Shown here in pieces: positions 33,640 to 42,709 of a stretch of 64,000 nt of DNA. Both the position numbers and the translations under genes were made by a program. Every line of letters begins with the position of its first letter. Position 1 is the stretch's first letter. The DNA is from Pegoplata infirma (Eukaryota > Arthropoda > Insecta > Diptera > Anthomyiidae), in contig OY992537.1 in NCBI GenBank assembly GCA_963921195.1, forward strand, positions 132,764,694 through 132,828,693, given 5' to 3'. The notes beneath the pieces were generated by a model. The model did not search any database. It worked only from the letters and a program-made list of their open reading frames with translations, and was not told the DNA's origin.

Positions 33640-35001
33640 TTGTTTACGATGATATTCGCAAAAACCCTTTTAACAGCACGAGCTCGAAAGGAAACTTTAG
33701 GCATAGCATAGGATGTGGTTGGTTGCCTTCTCGAAAAATGTATTTTCTTGCAAATAAATCAGCCAAAAGGTTGGTTTTATCAACCGGGTCCGTGAATATA
33801 TATTCAAATATATGAATATACTAGCTATACCCGGTCCGCGTTGCTGGCCCTAAGAAAAAAACTGTTTTATATTGCATCTTAATTGAAATATAGTGTCGGA
33901 CAAAATTAAAGCACGGGTGTGCTTTGCGAAAGAGGTTTGTGATTGCGAAAGAGGAGGAAATAACTGTTTATTTATGAAAAATGGGAGTGACATTTTATAC
34001 CCTTTTGCCGAATGGAGCTCTACATATGACCTACAGTTCCCGCTCGGTTAGTTCTATCAGTAGTGACAGATTCGGCTTATCCGTTTTTGCATGATTTCAA
34101 AACAGGCAGATGTAACGTTCAGTATAAAACAAAGGGGCGTGGCAATTTACTCCTCTTTGTTCAATCGTGGGCAGTATAGTACAAAGGACGTTGCAAGTTT
34201 GATTCCTTTTTCCAATAACGATCTTATATGTATGGTCTACATATGCACTTGGTTAGCACTGTATGTAGTGAAAATGTAAAGAGAATCGGTTCAGCTGTTT
34301 TTGCCGAAACAGGCAACAACGTCCATTATAGTACAAAGGGGCGTGGCATCTTACGCCCCTTTTCCAATCGTAGTATAACATGGCATATAGTTCCTCGCTT
34401 AACACTATCAGTGCTAAAAATTTAATTAAAATCGAATCAACAGATTTTGCGTTATTGCGGAGCATGCAGAAATAACATTCAATTTAATACAAAGGGGCAT
34501 GGCATTTTACGTCCATTTGTCCAATCACGCTCTTATTTGACACGTACTTGGTTAGTACTATCGTTGGTTTAAATTTCATCAAAATCGGTCCATCCGTTTT
34601 TTATATATAGATGTCATTAGTGGTGCAATGTAAAAATTAGATTTTGCCCACCCCTCCGCCCACGGCAAAAATGCAAGGCATTTTACCCCCATTTGTCCGA
34701 TCACGCCCTAATTTGGCATATAGTTAGTACTCGGTTAGTACTATCTTTGGTTTAAATTTCATCAAAATCGGTCCATCCGTTTTTTATATATAGATGTCAT
34801 TAGTGGTGCAATGTAAAAATTAGATTTTGCCACGCCCCTCCGCCCACACGCAAAAATTCATAAATCTGACCACACAGTGTTACTCCCTGGACTATTTTGA
34901 ATATTCCCTGAAATTTTCGTCAAGATCGGTCCAGCCGTTTTCGAGTCCATACGGAACATACATACATACCCACATACATACACACATCCATTTTTATATA
35001 T

Positions 35002-35140
35002 TGTAAGCACTGTGCTTTTAAATATTTCTAAAATAGTCAGTGAAACATTTTATAAATAAATCAAAAACGAAAAATAATAAAATTTTCATTATTCTGACAA
35101 TCCTCAAATCATCATATCCGTATTTTTATTGATGCTTATA
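35002..35140 (+). repeat. 5' LTR of the 1.33-kb element
   Basis: Starts TGTAAGCACTGTGC and ends TTGATGCTTATA; TGTAAGC and GCTTATA form a short imperfect inverted pair. It holds AATAAA-type signals (AAATAATAAAAT). Confidence 0.8.
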
Positions 35141-35697
35141 AAGCAGCGGTGGGATCTAAAAGAGATCTATTACTAACTGCAACATGAAATGAAAATAGTC
35201 AATGGTTTTGAAATGGGTTTGCTGATTCAGTGAGGTTTTTCTGACATTGGTGGGGCGAATTGTGCGAAGACTTCAGTCAAGGAAATATTTTGAGAATGAA
35301 ATGCCAAGTGCGTGATCTATTTATAGATAACAAATAACATAAAACGAATAATTTTGGCCGGAGTTACGGTTGAATACCTTCTGCTAGTTGATGCTAAAAA
35401 TCTTAAGCGTTACTAGAACCGGGAATTATTTTTCTACTGAAACCAAAGACATGTATTAAGAGCGCTTGAAAATGTCATAAAATTGTGTGTTTGTTTATAA
35501 TTTGGAGAATATTGGCAAACCGCATCCGAACTTAAATTTTTGTTGACCACGGAATTGTATTTTTTTAATTGATTAATAACGGTGTTGGCGATTAACATTT
35601 ATGGTTTTTCGCTGTGTTCAAGATTGATAAATTTTTAAAAGGTAAATTTAGATGGTTTTCAAATTGGATGTAAGCAATATTGATTATTGTGATCTAA

Positions 35698-35856
35698 ATG
35701 GTAAAAGAAGTCGTTCGAGAAATGATAGAATGCAAATGTAACCTTAATCAGAACTCATCATCTGCTTTTTCTAGACCTATTCTTTTAGTTAAAAAGAAAA
35801 ATAGGGAATACAGATCGTATTCAGATTTCAGAACTTTTCTTTTAGTTAAAAAGTGA
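35698..35856 (+). pseudogene. Reverse transcriptase N-terminal fragment (Ty3/gypsy)
   Basis: The 52-codon frame from ATG 35698 contains VKEVVREMI, NSSSAFSRPILLVKKKNREY and SDFR, the Ty3/gypsy RT start (SSSPFxSPIxLVKKKxGxxR.CxDYR). It ends at TGA 35854-35856. The words CTTTTAGTTAAAAAG are repeated at 35781 and 35840, and the second copy precedes the stop, suggesting that slippage or recombination between repeats made the deletion. The palm motif YxDD and everything after are missing. Confidence 0.75.
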
Positions 35857-36193
35857 AATGGATTACTGATAGTTTTCAGAGTTCTGAATTGGAAAATTGT
35901 CCTATGCTAGGGACAGATGATGAAATGCTAGATAAGGTGGAAGAAAATTCACTGGTCCAGATAGTGCAAGTGAATACTATCAAATCTCGATAGATAAGGA
36001 CTCATTTTACTTTTGCTTTTATTATAATATGGTTTAGTAAATAAATGCTCATAATTGTAGTTAAAAGAAAATATTAAGTGCGGTTAAGTGTGTGGTTACA
36101 CTTTTTGATTCAAAACAATTTTGAATTAAACAGCTGTAGTTTGTATTATTACAGACTCATCACGGGGACGTGAAGAAAGGTGCGTGGCCGAGT

Positions 36194-36332
36194 TGTAAGC
36201 ACTGTGCTTTTAAATATTTCTAAAATAGTCAGTGAAACATTTTATAAATAAATCAAAAACGAAAAATAATAAAATTTTCATTATTCTGACAATCCTCAAA
36301 TCATCATATCCGTATTTTTATTGATGCTTATA
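36194..36332 (+). repeat. 3' LTR of the 1.33-kb element
   Basis: Same 139 bases as the 5' LTR with no difference seen, which implies a recent insertion. Confidence 0.8.
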
Positions 36333-36569
36333 ATATATAGATATCCAAATATATTTGGTCATTTATTAAAAAGAGTTAGAATAGAAGAACTAGCATTATT
36401 CTTTACTCTTTCAACGAATGACCAGAAAGTTTTACTAGCTGCCCCGTGGAGCAGAATGAACTTTAGCACGAAGACGCTGCTCGTGAAGAGTCCTTTTACG
36501 TCTAAGTACTTTAGCGCATTCAGATCTCGCCTGCTTGCTTTGCAGATCAGTAATGGAAATTTTGTTTAA

Positions 36570-36788
36570 ACTTTAATTATTGAACTTTTCCTCTCTGTAT
36601 CTGACTGAATATTTGCACGACTCGTTAAACAAACACTTACGTTTTATTTTAACCGGAATAGGCTTTGTAGAAATAAAACATTTCATTCAAGCACTATTAC
36701 ATTTTCAATAACACTGTGCACGAATTTGACACTTTTTTTTAAACAAGTTGGGCACCCTACTGTAAAGTTAATTCGAGTACGCTCAATT
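36570..36788. other. Non-coding spacer
   Basis: Between the LINE relic and the next TIR element. No feature seen. Confidence 0.35.
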
Positions 36789-37772
36789 CACTGGTGCTAG
36801 CCGTTTTTCGAAGTTAGCGCTCGTTTCGCGATATTCGCGATGTAAAATGCCGATGCTCAAGTACAATAAAAACGAAATTTTCAAACTTTTGCGATAGTTT
36901 TTAAATATAAAACCATTCATCTCTGTTAAAATAACACAACAAACCATAATACTGTGAATTTTTTTCGCGAAACATATTCTTGTCCACAAAAAATCTTTTT
37001 TTTTCGTTATAAAATTGGTTCAATACAATTTTTTTTCGCGAAAAAAAAAACAATGCATTTTATAAATTTATATTTAAAAACTATTCCAAAAGCAAGTTTT
37101 TTTAATTTTTGTTGTACACAGAAAAAAATAAAAAAAATATTTGAGTAAATTTTTAATACTATTGAGTAAAAAATTACTCAATTTTGCAGTAATTTAAAAG
37201 TATTATTTAAAAGTATTGAGCAAATTTTTAATAAAAATTTATTACATGTTTGAAAAAAATTTGAGTAAATTTTTAATTGGAACAATTACTCAAAATTTTT
37301 AATTGGCACAATTAAAAATTTACTCAAAATTTATCTATTTATTTTTTTTTTTTAAGTTTAAAAAAGTTTTAAATTTTTTTACAAAAAAAAAACAAAAACT
37401 TGTTTTTTCAAACTTTACCAAACATATTTATGTCTCAAAAACATAGGAAAATTTTATAAAGACGATTAAAAACTTTCATATACATATACAAAAAACTATA
37501 AACTAAACGAGAATTAAAAAAAAAAAAAAAAAGAGTTTAAAAAAAATTAAAAAAAACTATTAAATTTTTTACTTAAATTGTTTTTAAAATTTTTAAGTAA
37601 ATTTTTAATTGCGTCAATTAAAAAATTACTCAATTTTTGTTTTTAAATTTAAGCAAGTGATTACTCAAATTTGTGTCCTCCATATTTTTTTCTGTGTACT
37701 TTCGTTTTACTATTTTAAATTGCGAATATCGCGAATACATACGCTAACTTTGAAAAACGGGTAGCACTATTG
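36789..37772. mobile_element. TIR element CACTGGTGCTAGCC, host of a nested MITE
   Basis: CACTGGTGCTAGCCGTTTTT plus CGAAGTTAGCG at the left pairs with CGCTAACTTTGAAAAACGGG plus TAGCACTATTG at the right; GCGATATTCGC follows in both arms. The element is split by the TA-flanked MITE at 37117-37696. The flanks share AATT but no full TSD. Superfamily uncertain (hAT or P-like terminus). Confidence 0.5.
37117..37696. mobile_element. 580-bp TA-flanked MITE, TIR CACAGAAAAAAATA
   Basis: CACAGAAAAAAATAAAAAAA at the left, TATTTTTTTCTGTG at the right, TA on each side (37115-37116, 37697-37698). Interior is repeated GAGTAAATTTTTAATT / AATTAAAAATTTACTC in both orientations. Confidence 0.65.
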
Positions 37773-38778
37773 AATTCAGCGTTCCCGAATTGGGACTGGC
37801 ACAGTGTAATTTTTGCAGTGGCATCGAAATTATCGTCTAGGAAACATAGTTTCCAAATAAATTGCCTATAAAACTCGTTGAGATTAGACCAACGACCCTT
37901 TTGTAAATAAATACTGTATTCGAAGCTTCGCAAAGTTCGGAATACGAAAAAAATGCAGAGATAATTTTATGATCTGAGTTACCGATAGTATCAAGAATTT
38001 CAACTTCGTTCTTATTATGGTGCGAAGTGGGGAAAAGTTCGAGTGTATTCTGGAACTGGCTTTCAACACGCGAAATGTGTGTTGGTTGATCCACTAACCA
38101 GGACAGGCAAGTAGGACTCTGAGTTTTCCCATTGTTTTAAAATATATATAGGGCGGTTTTTATGGGGGACTAGAGTTAGAAATGGTCCGATTCCAAAAAA
38201 TGTGGAATGTTTTTTTTATAAATTACAAAATAGATTAACCAAAAATAGCTTAAGTTTCAATTTTCATCCAAATCGATTGATAACAGTGACATGCATTGTA
38301 CTCACAACGTTTACATGAACAGGCGAACCAACGGACATCGCTATATCCAGCGATACAAGTTCAATGTTTCCTGATATCCAGCGATGTCCGTTCGTCCTGA
38401 AATATCGGTCCAAGATCGGTTGATATGGAAACCTGTATAGAACTTCTACTTTAACATGAACAGACGAACCGACTTTATCCAGCGATGTCCATAGGTCCCG
38501 AAATTTTGTTCCAAGACATCCCTTCAAGCATGCCAATCAACTCAGACTCTCGTTTCGAGTGAATTTAGCAATGTGAGCACGTAAGGAGGCATGACTCAGC
38601 ACTGCTGCTTATTCCAAAATATTTTTGTCGGAACCTTTAAATAGTCAAAATAGTTAATAAAACCCTTTAAAATGCATCCTAGAACTACGGATATCATAAC
38701 GTGTTTGTGACACCCCGTGTGTATACATATATATTTATGTACGTGTTAAATCATTTATAGAAGAAGAATATACACATT
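37773..38778. other. Non-coding stretch with decayed GTCY-type repeats
   Basis: At 38300-38510 the words ATCCAGCGATGTCC, CGGACATCGCTATA and AACATGAACAG(G/A)CGAAC recur, resembling mini-me cores (AGCGATGTCC). Small minus-strand frames at 37715-38094 and 38264-38536 have no recognisable family. Confidence 0.35.
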
Positions 38779-39081
38779 AGGGTGGAGAGATTTTGTATAG
38801 AAAAGATTTTTTTCTAGATTTCGCTAATCGTCGGGAAGGGAACAGTTGGCTTTTTTGGATCAATTTTAACACAAAAAATATTGGTTCATTAAAACGATAT
38901 TTCCGCCAAAAATAATAATAAAAAAAAAATATTTGTTTTTTCATTTTGTTTGGAGCTTCCGGATTTTTTTTTTTTAAAAGGAACCAAAAACATTGCCCAC
39001 TGGTCAACTCTTGCCCGAACGGAAACTGTTTCGACCCCAAAGCTAAGCGAAATCGGAAAAAACGAAATTAGCTTCACCCTA
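38779..39081. mobile_element. 303-bp hAT-type MITE with exact TSD
   Basis: TAGGGTGGAGAGATTTTGTA and its partner GCTTCACCCTA, flanked by ATACACAT at 38771-38778 and 39082-39089, an exact 8-bp TSD. The 87-codon minus-strand frame inside is a by-product of the hairpin sequence, not a gene. Confidence 0.85.
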
Positions 39082-39885
39082 ATACACATGTATGTATTTC
39101 AGTTTCGCTTTAAAAGTTGAATGTCCTTGCTCTAGTTTTGGTGTAGAAAACAATTTACACGTGGAATTAAATTTGGGACACTAACATTTGCTGCTTCTGC
39201 AGCACATACTAAATATTAGGTTAGCACTTTTATGTATAGTTTTGTGGTGTGACCAAAGTGTCAAATTTTAAGAAAATAGTTTTTAGTTTTTTTTTTGTGA
39301 CTGAAAAATTAAATTTAATTTGTTAAACATTACTTTTTAATATGCAGACCTCATTTGGTCAGTCACCTTAACCCTTTGGGCACCAACTGTCTTTTTCCCC
39401 AATATAAAAAAAGTTTTTAATAAATTATTTTTTTTCTTTAATATACTGCTATTCTAAAATTGTTTGCTTTTTACAAATTTCTAATAATTTTTTGTTTTTA
39501 ATTTTGCATATATTTTTTTAATTCATTTTCCTATACTTTTCTAATTTTTTCCCCTTATTTTTAAATTTTTTTTTCAGTATTTTTCTGTTAAATACCATAT
39601 TGGAATGTAATAATTTTTTAAATGTAGTGTGTATGTAAAAGAAAAACTAAATAAATTTATAAAGAATAAATAAAATTCATTCATTCTTTCTTTATCATTC
39701 ATTCATATCATGATAAATTTATCACGATATTTTGCTTATAACTTTTCATTTCATGATAAACGATAAGAATTCTTCGTTTCACGAAAAAGAAACGAAGTTT
39801 TTTTCTTCTAACTTAAACTCACCGTCTGAAAAAGAAGAAAAAAAAAGCAAACCACATCTCATGTTCATGAAACGATAAACAGTTT
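39082..39885. other. AT-rich stretch without features
   Basis: Long T runs, ATCATTCATTC repeats and a TTCGTTTCACGAAAAAGAAA hairpin near 39775-39800. Nothing coding. Confidence 0.4.
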
Positions 39886-40229
39886 TGAAGTATTCTTATT
39901 TCTAAGATTATACTTATTCATGAAATAATACACGTTGGTTAAAATATAAAACATAAACTTTGTTTATTAATTAAATATTTTCTTTGTTTTTATAAGAAAA
40001 GCGCCCGTCCTGACATTTGTCTGGACAAAGCAACTTGACTTGTTGAACTCAGAAAGATAATTGATTTTAATACGCAAGCGCTGCTCCTTTTATAGCAATT
40101 CTAAACGCTCACGATAACATAGTAGTAAAAATAAGTAGTAGAAATAACAAAGAACCATTGTTGTATAAAAAAGTAAACAAAAATAAAGTCAGCAATGACC
40201 GTTAAATTCAAAATAAGTGCAGAGTTGCA
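39886..40229 (-). repeat. 3' LTR (left)
   Basis: 344 bp, TG...CA ends on either strand. The right boundary is where similarity to the other LTR stops. It contains an inverted pair CCCGTCCTGACATTTG / GTCTGGACAAAG. Confidence 0.8.
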
Positions 40230-40333
40230 TTTATATTACTTTACGTTAAAATAAAATGACTTTCGAAACTAATATTTATGAAAATGAGTGTAATTAATAA
40301 AAATAAGATAATAAATAATAGTGGACTGCTTCA

Positions 40334-40346
40334 GTCTCCCCCTCTG
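40334..40346 (-). promoter_or_regulatory. Candidate polypurine tract
   Basis: CAGAGGGGGAGAC on the minus strand is the kind of G-rich tract that directly precedes the 3' LTR in Ty3-like elements. Here it is 104 bases away from the LTR edge defined by comparison, and TGAAGCAG follows it immediately. Either the true 3' LTR begins at 40333 and the other LTR has lost its outer 104 bases, or extra sequence lies between. Confidence 0.5.
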
Positions 40347-40413
40347 ATGCCGAAAACGTCCCGATGAGGCATCAGCAAAACGTTCGTATTTTCAGGCATC
40401 TTCTATTTGTTGA

Positions 40414-42498
40414 TCATAACATTTTATCTGGTTTCCTTTTCCTGCAGTTTAGAAGCCATTGGTTTTTCGTGGATAGCCTGTGTTTATTCTCTAAGGTCTC
40501 CCCCTGGACGAAAAGTTGTTCAAATTTATATGCATTATATTGTTGACCATCTACTGCCTGTTGTAAAATGTGTGCAGAGTTCAGTAGTGGATGAAGTTGT
40601 TTTTTCCGTTCATTTATTTTAGTTTTCGTTGTTTTTAAAGGTTTGGCCTCATGAAGTATATTATTAGATACTAACCTTTGATCCAATATTATTTCCTGGG
40701 CCATACCATTTGATTGTTTTAAAATCTGGATGTCCAAAGAAAGTAATGGCAAAAAAATATCACCTAGAAAAATGTCATCTGCAGTTTCTCTGGCTTTTGC
40801 TGGTGGCGTAAACAGTCCAGATGAATCTTTGTATGTTCTTCGTCCAGCAGGCAAAGTCTGTACGGACTGTGGCGAGTAATCGTCATTATATTTTATTTGA
40901 GATGGCGGTGGTTTCATCAATAATTTATCATTTTCAGAGTCATTCTCAAATACAGGTAAATGAAAAATCTGCTGCTGTGTAGTTTTATTATTAATCAAAA
41001 CTAACTGATGCGTAGTTGGTGAGAAATATGTTGGTCCATTTTTTATCAATGGACGCATTTTAGGGGTTAATGGTAGAGGTGGTAGGGTGTCCTTACCTTC
41101 CACAAATTTTATAAATAAGGATACCTTATTTACAATTTTGGTTCCAGGAGAATCTTCTGGTGACTTCAAATCCATGGAAAATATTCTAACTTCCACTGGA
41201 TTTGTAAACAAAAATTTTCGCTTGGGGTCATCTTCATAATACCAGCATTTTTTGGCCATATTAAGCACGACTCCGGCTTGCTCCAGGAAATCTGTACCTA
41301 GTAAAGTGCGATTCTTTGTGGCATTTGGAAGGTAAATCATTTTGATCTTACGGACTCTATTTCCAACGGTGATATCACATATTGTGGACATTACTTTTCC
41401 AGCAATAGTGGTTCCATCAGCCAGATTAATATCTGCGAGGACATCTTGGAAGATACAGTCGTTTTCCGTTAAAATTTTCTTAAAACTAGTATTGGCAACA
41501 CTAGTCTTTGCACCACTGTCAAAAATAGCCTCTCCCTTTAAACCAAACATCTCAATATGGACTGTTGGTAACGAGTGACCAATAACTGTTGACGAGAGGG
41601 TATTAAATTCAAGATATTGTGGACTTTCCCTGGAGTGTGTGCTACAAGTAGAGCAATTTGCCCTGTTCACTCCCGGTACACTACATCCATAGCATGAAAA
41701 TGTTGGTTTCCCCATTATCGTGGATTTCTGTTGATTATTTCCTTGTTGCTGTAGATTTTGTTGTAAATACGTTTGTTGTTGATTTTGTTGTAAAAACATT
41801 TCATGTTGTTTGTCTTCATCTCTATTCTTTTTCTTCAAACACACCTCAGCTGAATGACCCTTAAGGCGGCAAAAAGTACAACGATTGCCAGCATTTTGTT
41901 CCGCTTTAATTTCTGGCGTGGCTGCAGGTTCAGGTTTTGTTTCTGAAAAAAACATTTCTGCTTCACGGCTTGCAGAAATCAATTCATCAAACGTTTTTAA
42001 ACTCTCACGGCGAACTTTGTCTCTTATTTGTACGCTCAAGAGGCCATATATGAGGTTTAATTGCACTTCCTCAGTAACAGAGACTTTTAATTGTGAAAAC
42101 AAAAGTCTCTTCTTGCAAATAAAGCTGTCAGTCGGTTCTTTCTCTTGCTGCTTGCATTCATAAATTGTTGAAAAAATGCGCCAGTCGGGAAGAGGGGGAG
42201 AAAATGTAGTCCGAATGAGAGCATTTACTTCTTCAAACGTACGCACAGAATCCTTCACACCAATCCACCACGTGGCAGCATAATCTTCCAGAAGAAGAGG
42301 CATTCCGCGAACTGCGTCAGCATCAGAAATTCTCTCAATGTCTTTGTAGACGTTAATTGCAGTCAAAAACTCTTCTACAACAGCTGGATCTCGTATACCA
42401 CGATATCGCGCAGTACATTGGGTAAATGAACCACCATTGCGATTACCACCCATTGCCGCCAATATGTGCTGAAATTGTTCTGCTGAAAAAGTTGCCAT
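40414..42498 (-). CDS. Gag-protease polyprotein of a Ty3-like LTR element
   Basis: 694 codons from ATG 42498 (MATFSAEQFQ); the frame is open 36 codons further upstream but without another ATG. Residues about 30-180 resemble Retrotrans_gag (WWIGVKDSVRTFEEV, FSPPLPDWRIF). A CCHC zinc knuckle (CTFCRLKGHSAEVC) is at 207-220, a Gln-rich stretch at about 236-256 and a second, irregular Cys cluster (CYGCSVPGVNRANC) at about 269-282. The aspartic protease follows with FDSGAKTSVA at about 326-335 and LLGTDFLEQAG at about 399-409. Some 285 residues follow with no RT motif. It should form particles and cleave itself. Undamaged ORF with near-identical LTRs, hence recent. Confidence 0.9.
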   Translation of the reverse strand: MATFSAEQFQHILAAMGGNRNGGSFTQCTARYRGIRDPAVVEEFLTAINVYKDIERISDADAVRGMPLLLEDYAATWWIGVKDSVRTFEEVNALIRTTFSPPLPDWRIFSTIYECKQQEKEPTDSFICKKRLLFSQLKVSVTEEVQLNLIYGLLSVQIRDKVRRESLKTFDELISASREAEMFFSETKPEPAATPEIKAEQNAGNRCTFCRLKGHSAEVCLKKKNRDEDKQHEMFLQQNQQQTYLQQNLQQQGNNQQKSTIMGKPTFSCYGCSVPGVNRANCSTCSTHSRESPQYLEFNTLSSTVIGHSLPTVHIEMFGLKGEAIFDSGAKTSVANTSFKKILTENDCIFQDVLADINLADGTTIAGKVMSTICDITVGNRVRKIKMIYLPNATKNRTLLGTDFLEQAGVVLNMAKKCWYYEDDPKRKFLFTNPVEVRIFSMDLKSPEDSPGTKIVNKVSLFIKFVEGKDTLPPLPLTPKMRPLIKNGPTYFSPTTHQLVLINNKTTQQQIFHLPVFENDSENDKLLMKPPPSQIKYNDDYSPQSVQTLPAGRRTYKDSSGLFTPPAKARETADDIFLGDIFLPLLSLDIQILKQSNGMAQEIILDQRLVSNNILHEAKPLKTTKTKINERKKQLHPLLNSAHILQQAVDGQQYNAYKFEQLFVQGETLENKHRLSTKNQWLLNCRKRKPDKML

Positions 42499-42508
42499 TT
42501 TGCTGATT

Positions 42509-42660
42509 TCTGTTGAATTGCTGCTTGCCGTATCGGCCACGGTCTCTTCCTTCAATTCTGTTTTGGCTTTGTTGTTTTCCGTCTCGGCCACGGATTCGTC
42601 TTTCACTTGAGTGTCTTCTTTGTTGTTTTCCGTCTCGGCTACGGATTCGTCATTTTTTTG
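42509..42660 (-). repeat. Tandem repeat in the Gag leader
   Basis: GTTTTCCGTCTCGGC(C/T)AC and GGATTCGTC occur twice 54-55 bp apart on the plus strand, with a third weaker copy (GTATCGGCCACGGTCTC). The in-frame reading gives DESVAETENN repeats ahead of the Gag ATG. An out-of-frame ATG at the leader start (ATGACGAATCCGTAG) ends after four codons and could act as an upstream ORF (inference). Confidence 0.6.
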
Positions 42661-42691
42661 TGTCGGCTTTAGATTCGGTCGTCTTCGTAGC

Positions 42692-42708
42692 CAGCAAGTT
42701 GGGAGCCA
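42692..42708 (-). promoter_or_regulatory. Primer binding site (tRNA-Lys-like)
   Basis: One base after the LTR end the minus strand reads TGGCTCCCAACTTGC. Compared with the complement of the insect tRNA-Lys 3' end (TGGCGCCCAACGTGG) it matches in 12 of 15 positions. Its place fixes the minus orientation of the element. Confidence 0.65.
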
Positions 42709-42709
42709 A

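Larger units (their letters stand above)
35002..36332 (+). mobile_element. Young, internally deleted Ty3-like LTR element (1.33 kb)
   Basis: Two direct LTRs of 139 bp (35002-35140, 36194-36332) appear identical base for base. ATAT flanks both ends (34998-35001, 36333-36336), a 4-bp TSD as in Ty3/gypsy. A purine-rich GGGGACGTGAAGAAAGG and GCGTGGCCGAG precede the 3' LTR. The interior keeps only an RT fragment, so the copy is non-autonomous and must have been moved by enzymes of an intact relative. Confidence 0.8.
33814..36340 (+). repeat. Unclassified dispersed repeat (ACTAGC-TACCCGG head) with 14-bp TSD
   Basis: Inserted in the LINE between ATATTCAAATATAT (33800-33813) and ATATCCAAATATAT (36341-36354), a 14-bp duplication with one change. 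Head ATACTAGCTATACCCGGTCC; body of repeated AAAGGGGCGTGGCATTTTA and AAATCGGTCCATCCGTTTTT units (period 184 bp in 34551-34857). The tail is an ATACATACATACCCACATAC microsatellite and TTTTTATATATATAG. A long TSD suggests target-primed retrotransposition (inference). A 1.33-kb LTR element sits in its TA tail. A similar head is seen at 45292. Confidence 0.6.
32621..36569 (-). pseudogene. Non-LTR retrotransposon (Jockey/CR1-like LINE) ORF2 relic, interrupted twice
   Basis: Read on the minus strand, 36569 to 36355 gives QARSECAKVLRRKRTLHEQR and, after a stop/frameshift, PRGSSKTFWSFVERVKNN. Bases 33810-33640 give KTNLLADLF and, in another frame, MPKVSFRARAVKRVFANI. Bases 32926-32621 give VNKSLWPDGIPSLVL, IVQPIPKKDAANNHKNYRPI, then QYRFRKNRSSGALM and SERWSQSI. 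The NYRPI and GFRKxRST-type motifs are RT fingers/palm of insect LINEs. About 60 residues between the last two blocks are deleted, including the region before the YADD box, which is also absent. Two later elements split it (33814-36340 and 32927-33639). Dead copy. Confidence 0.8.

Noticed and set aside
36321..36569. 82-codon plus-strand frame
   Set aside because: It is the antisense of the LINE block that reads QARSECAKVLRRKR on the minus strand.
38777..39089. Two overlapping minus-strand frames of 87 and 66 codons
   Set aside because: They lie fully in a 303-bp hAT MITE with an exact TSD; no similarity to a protein.
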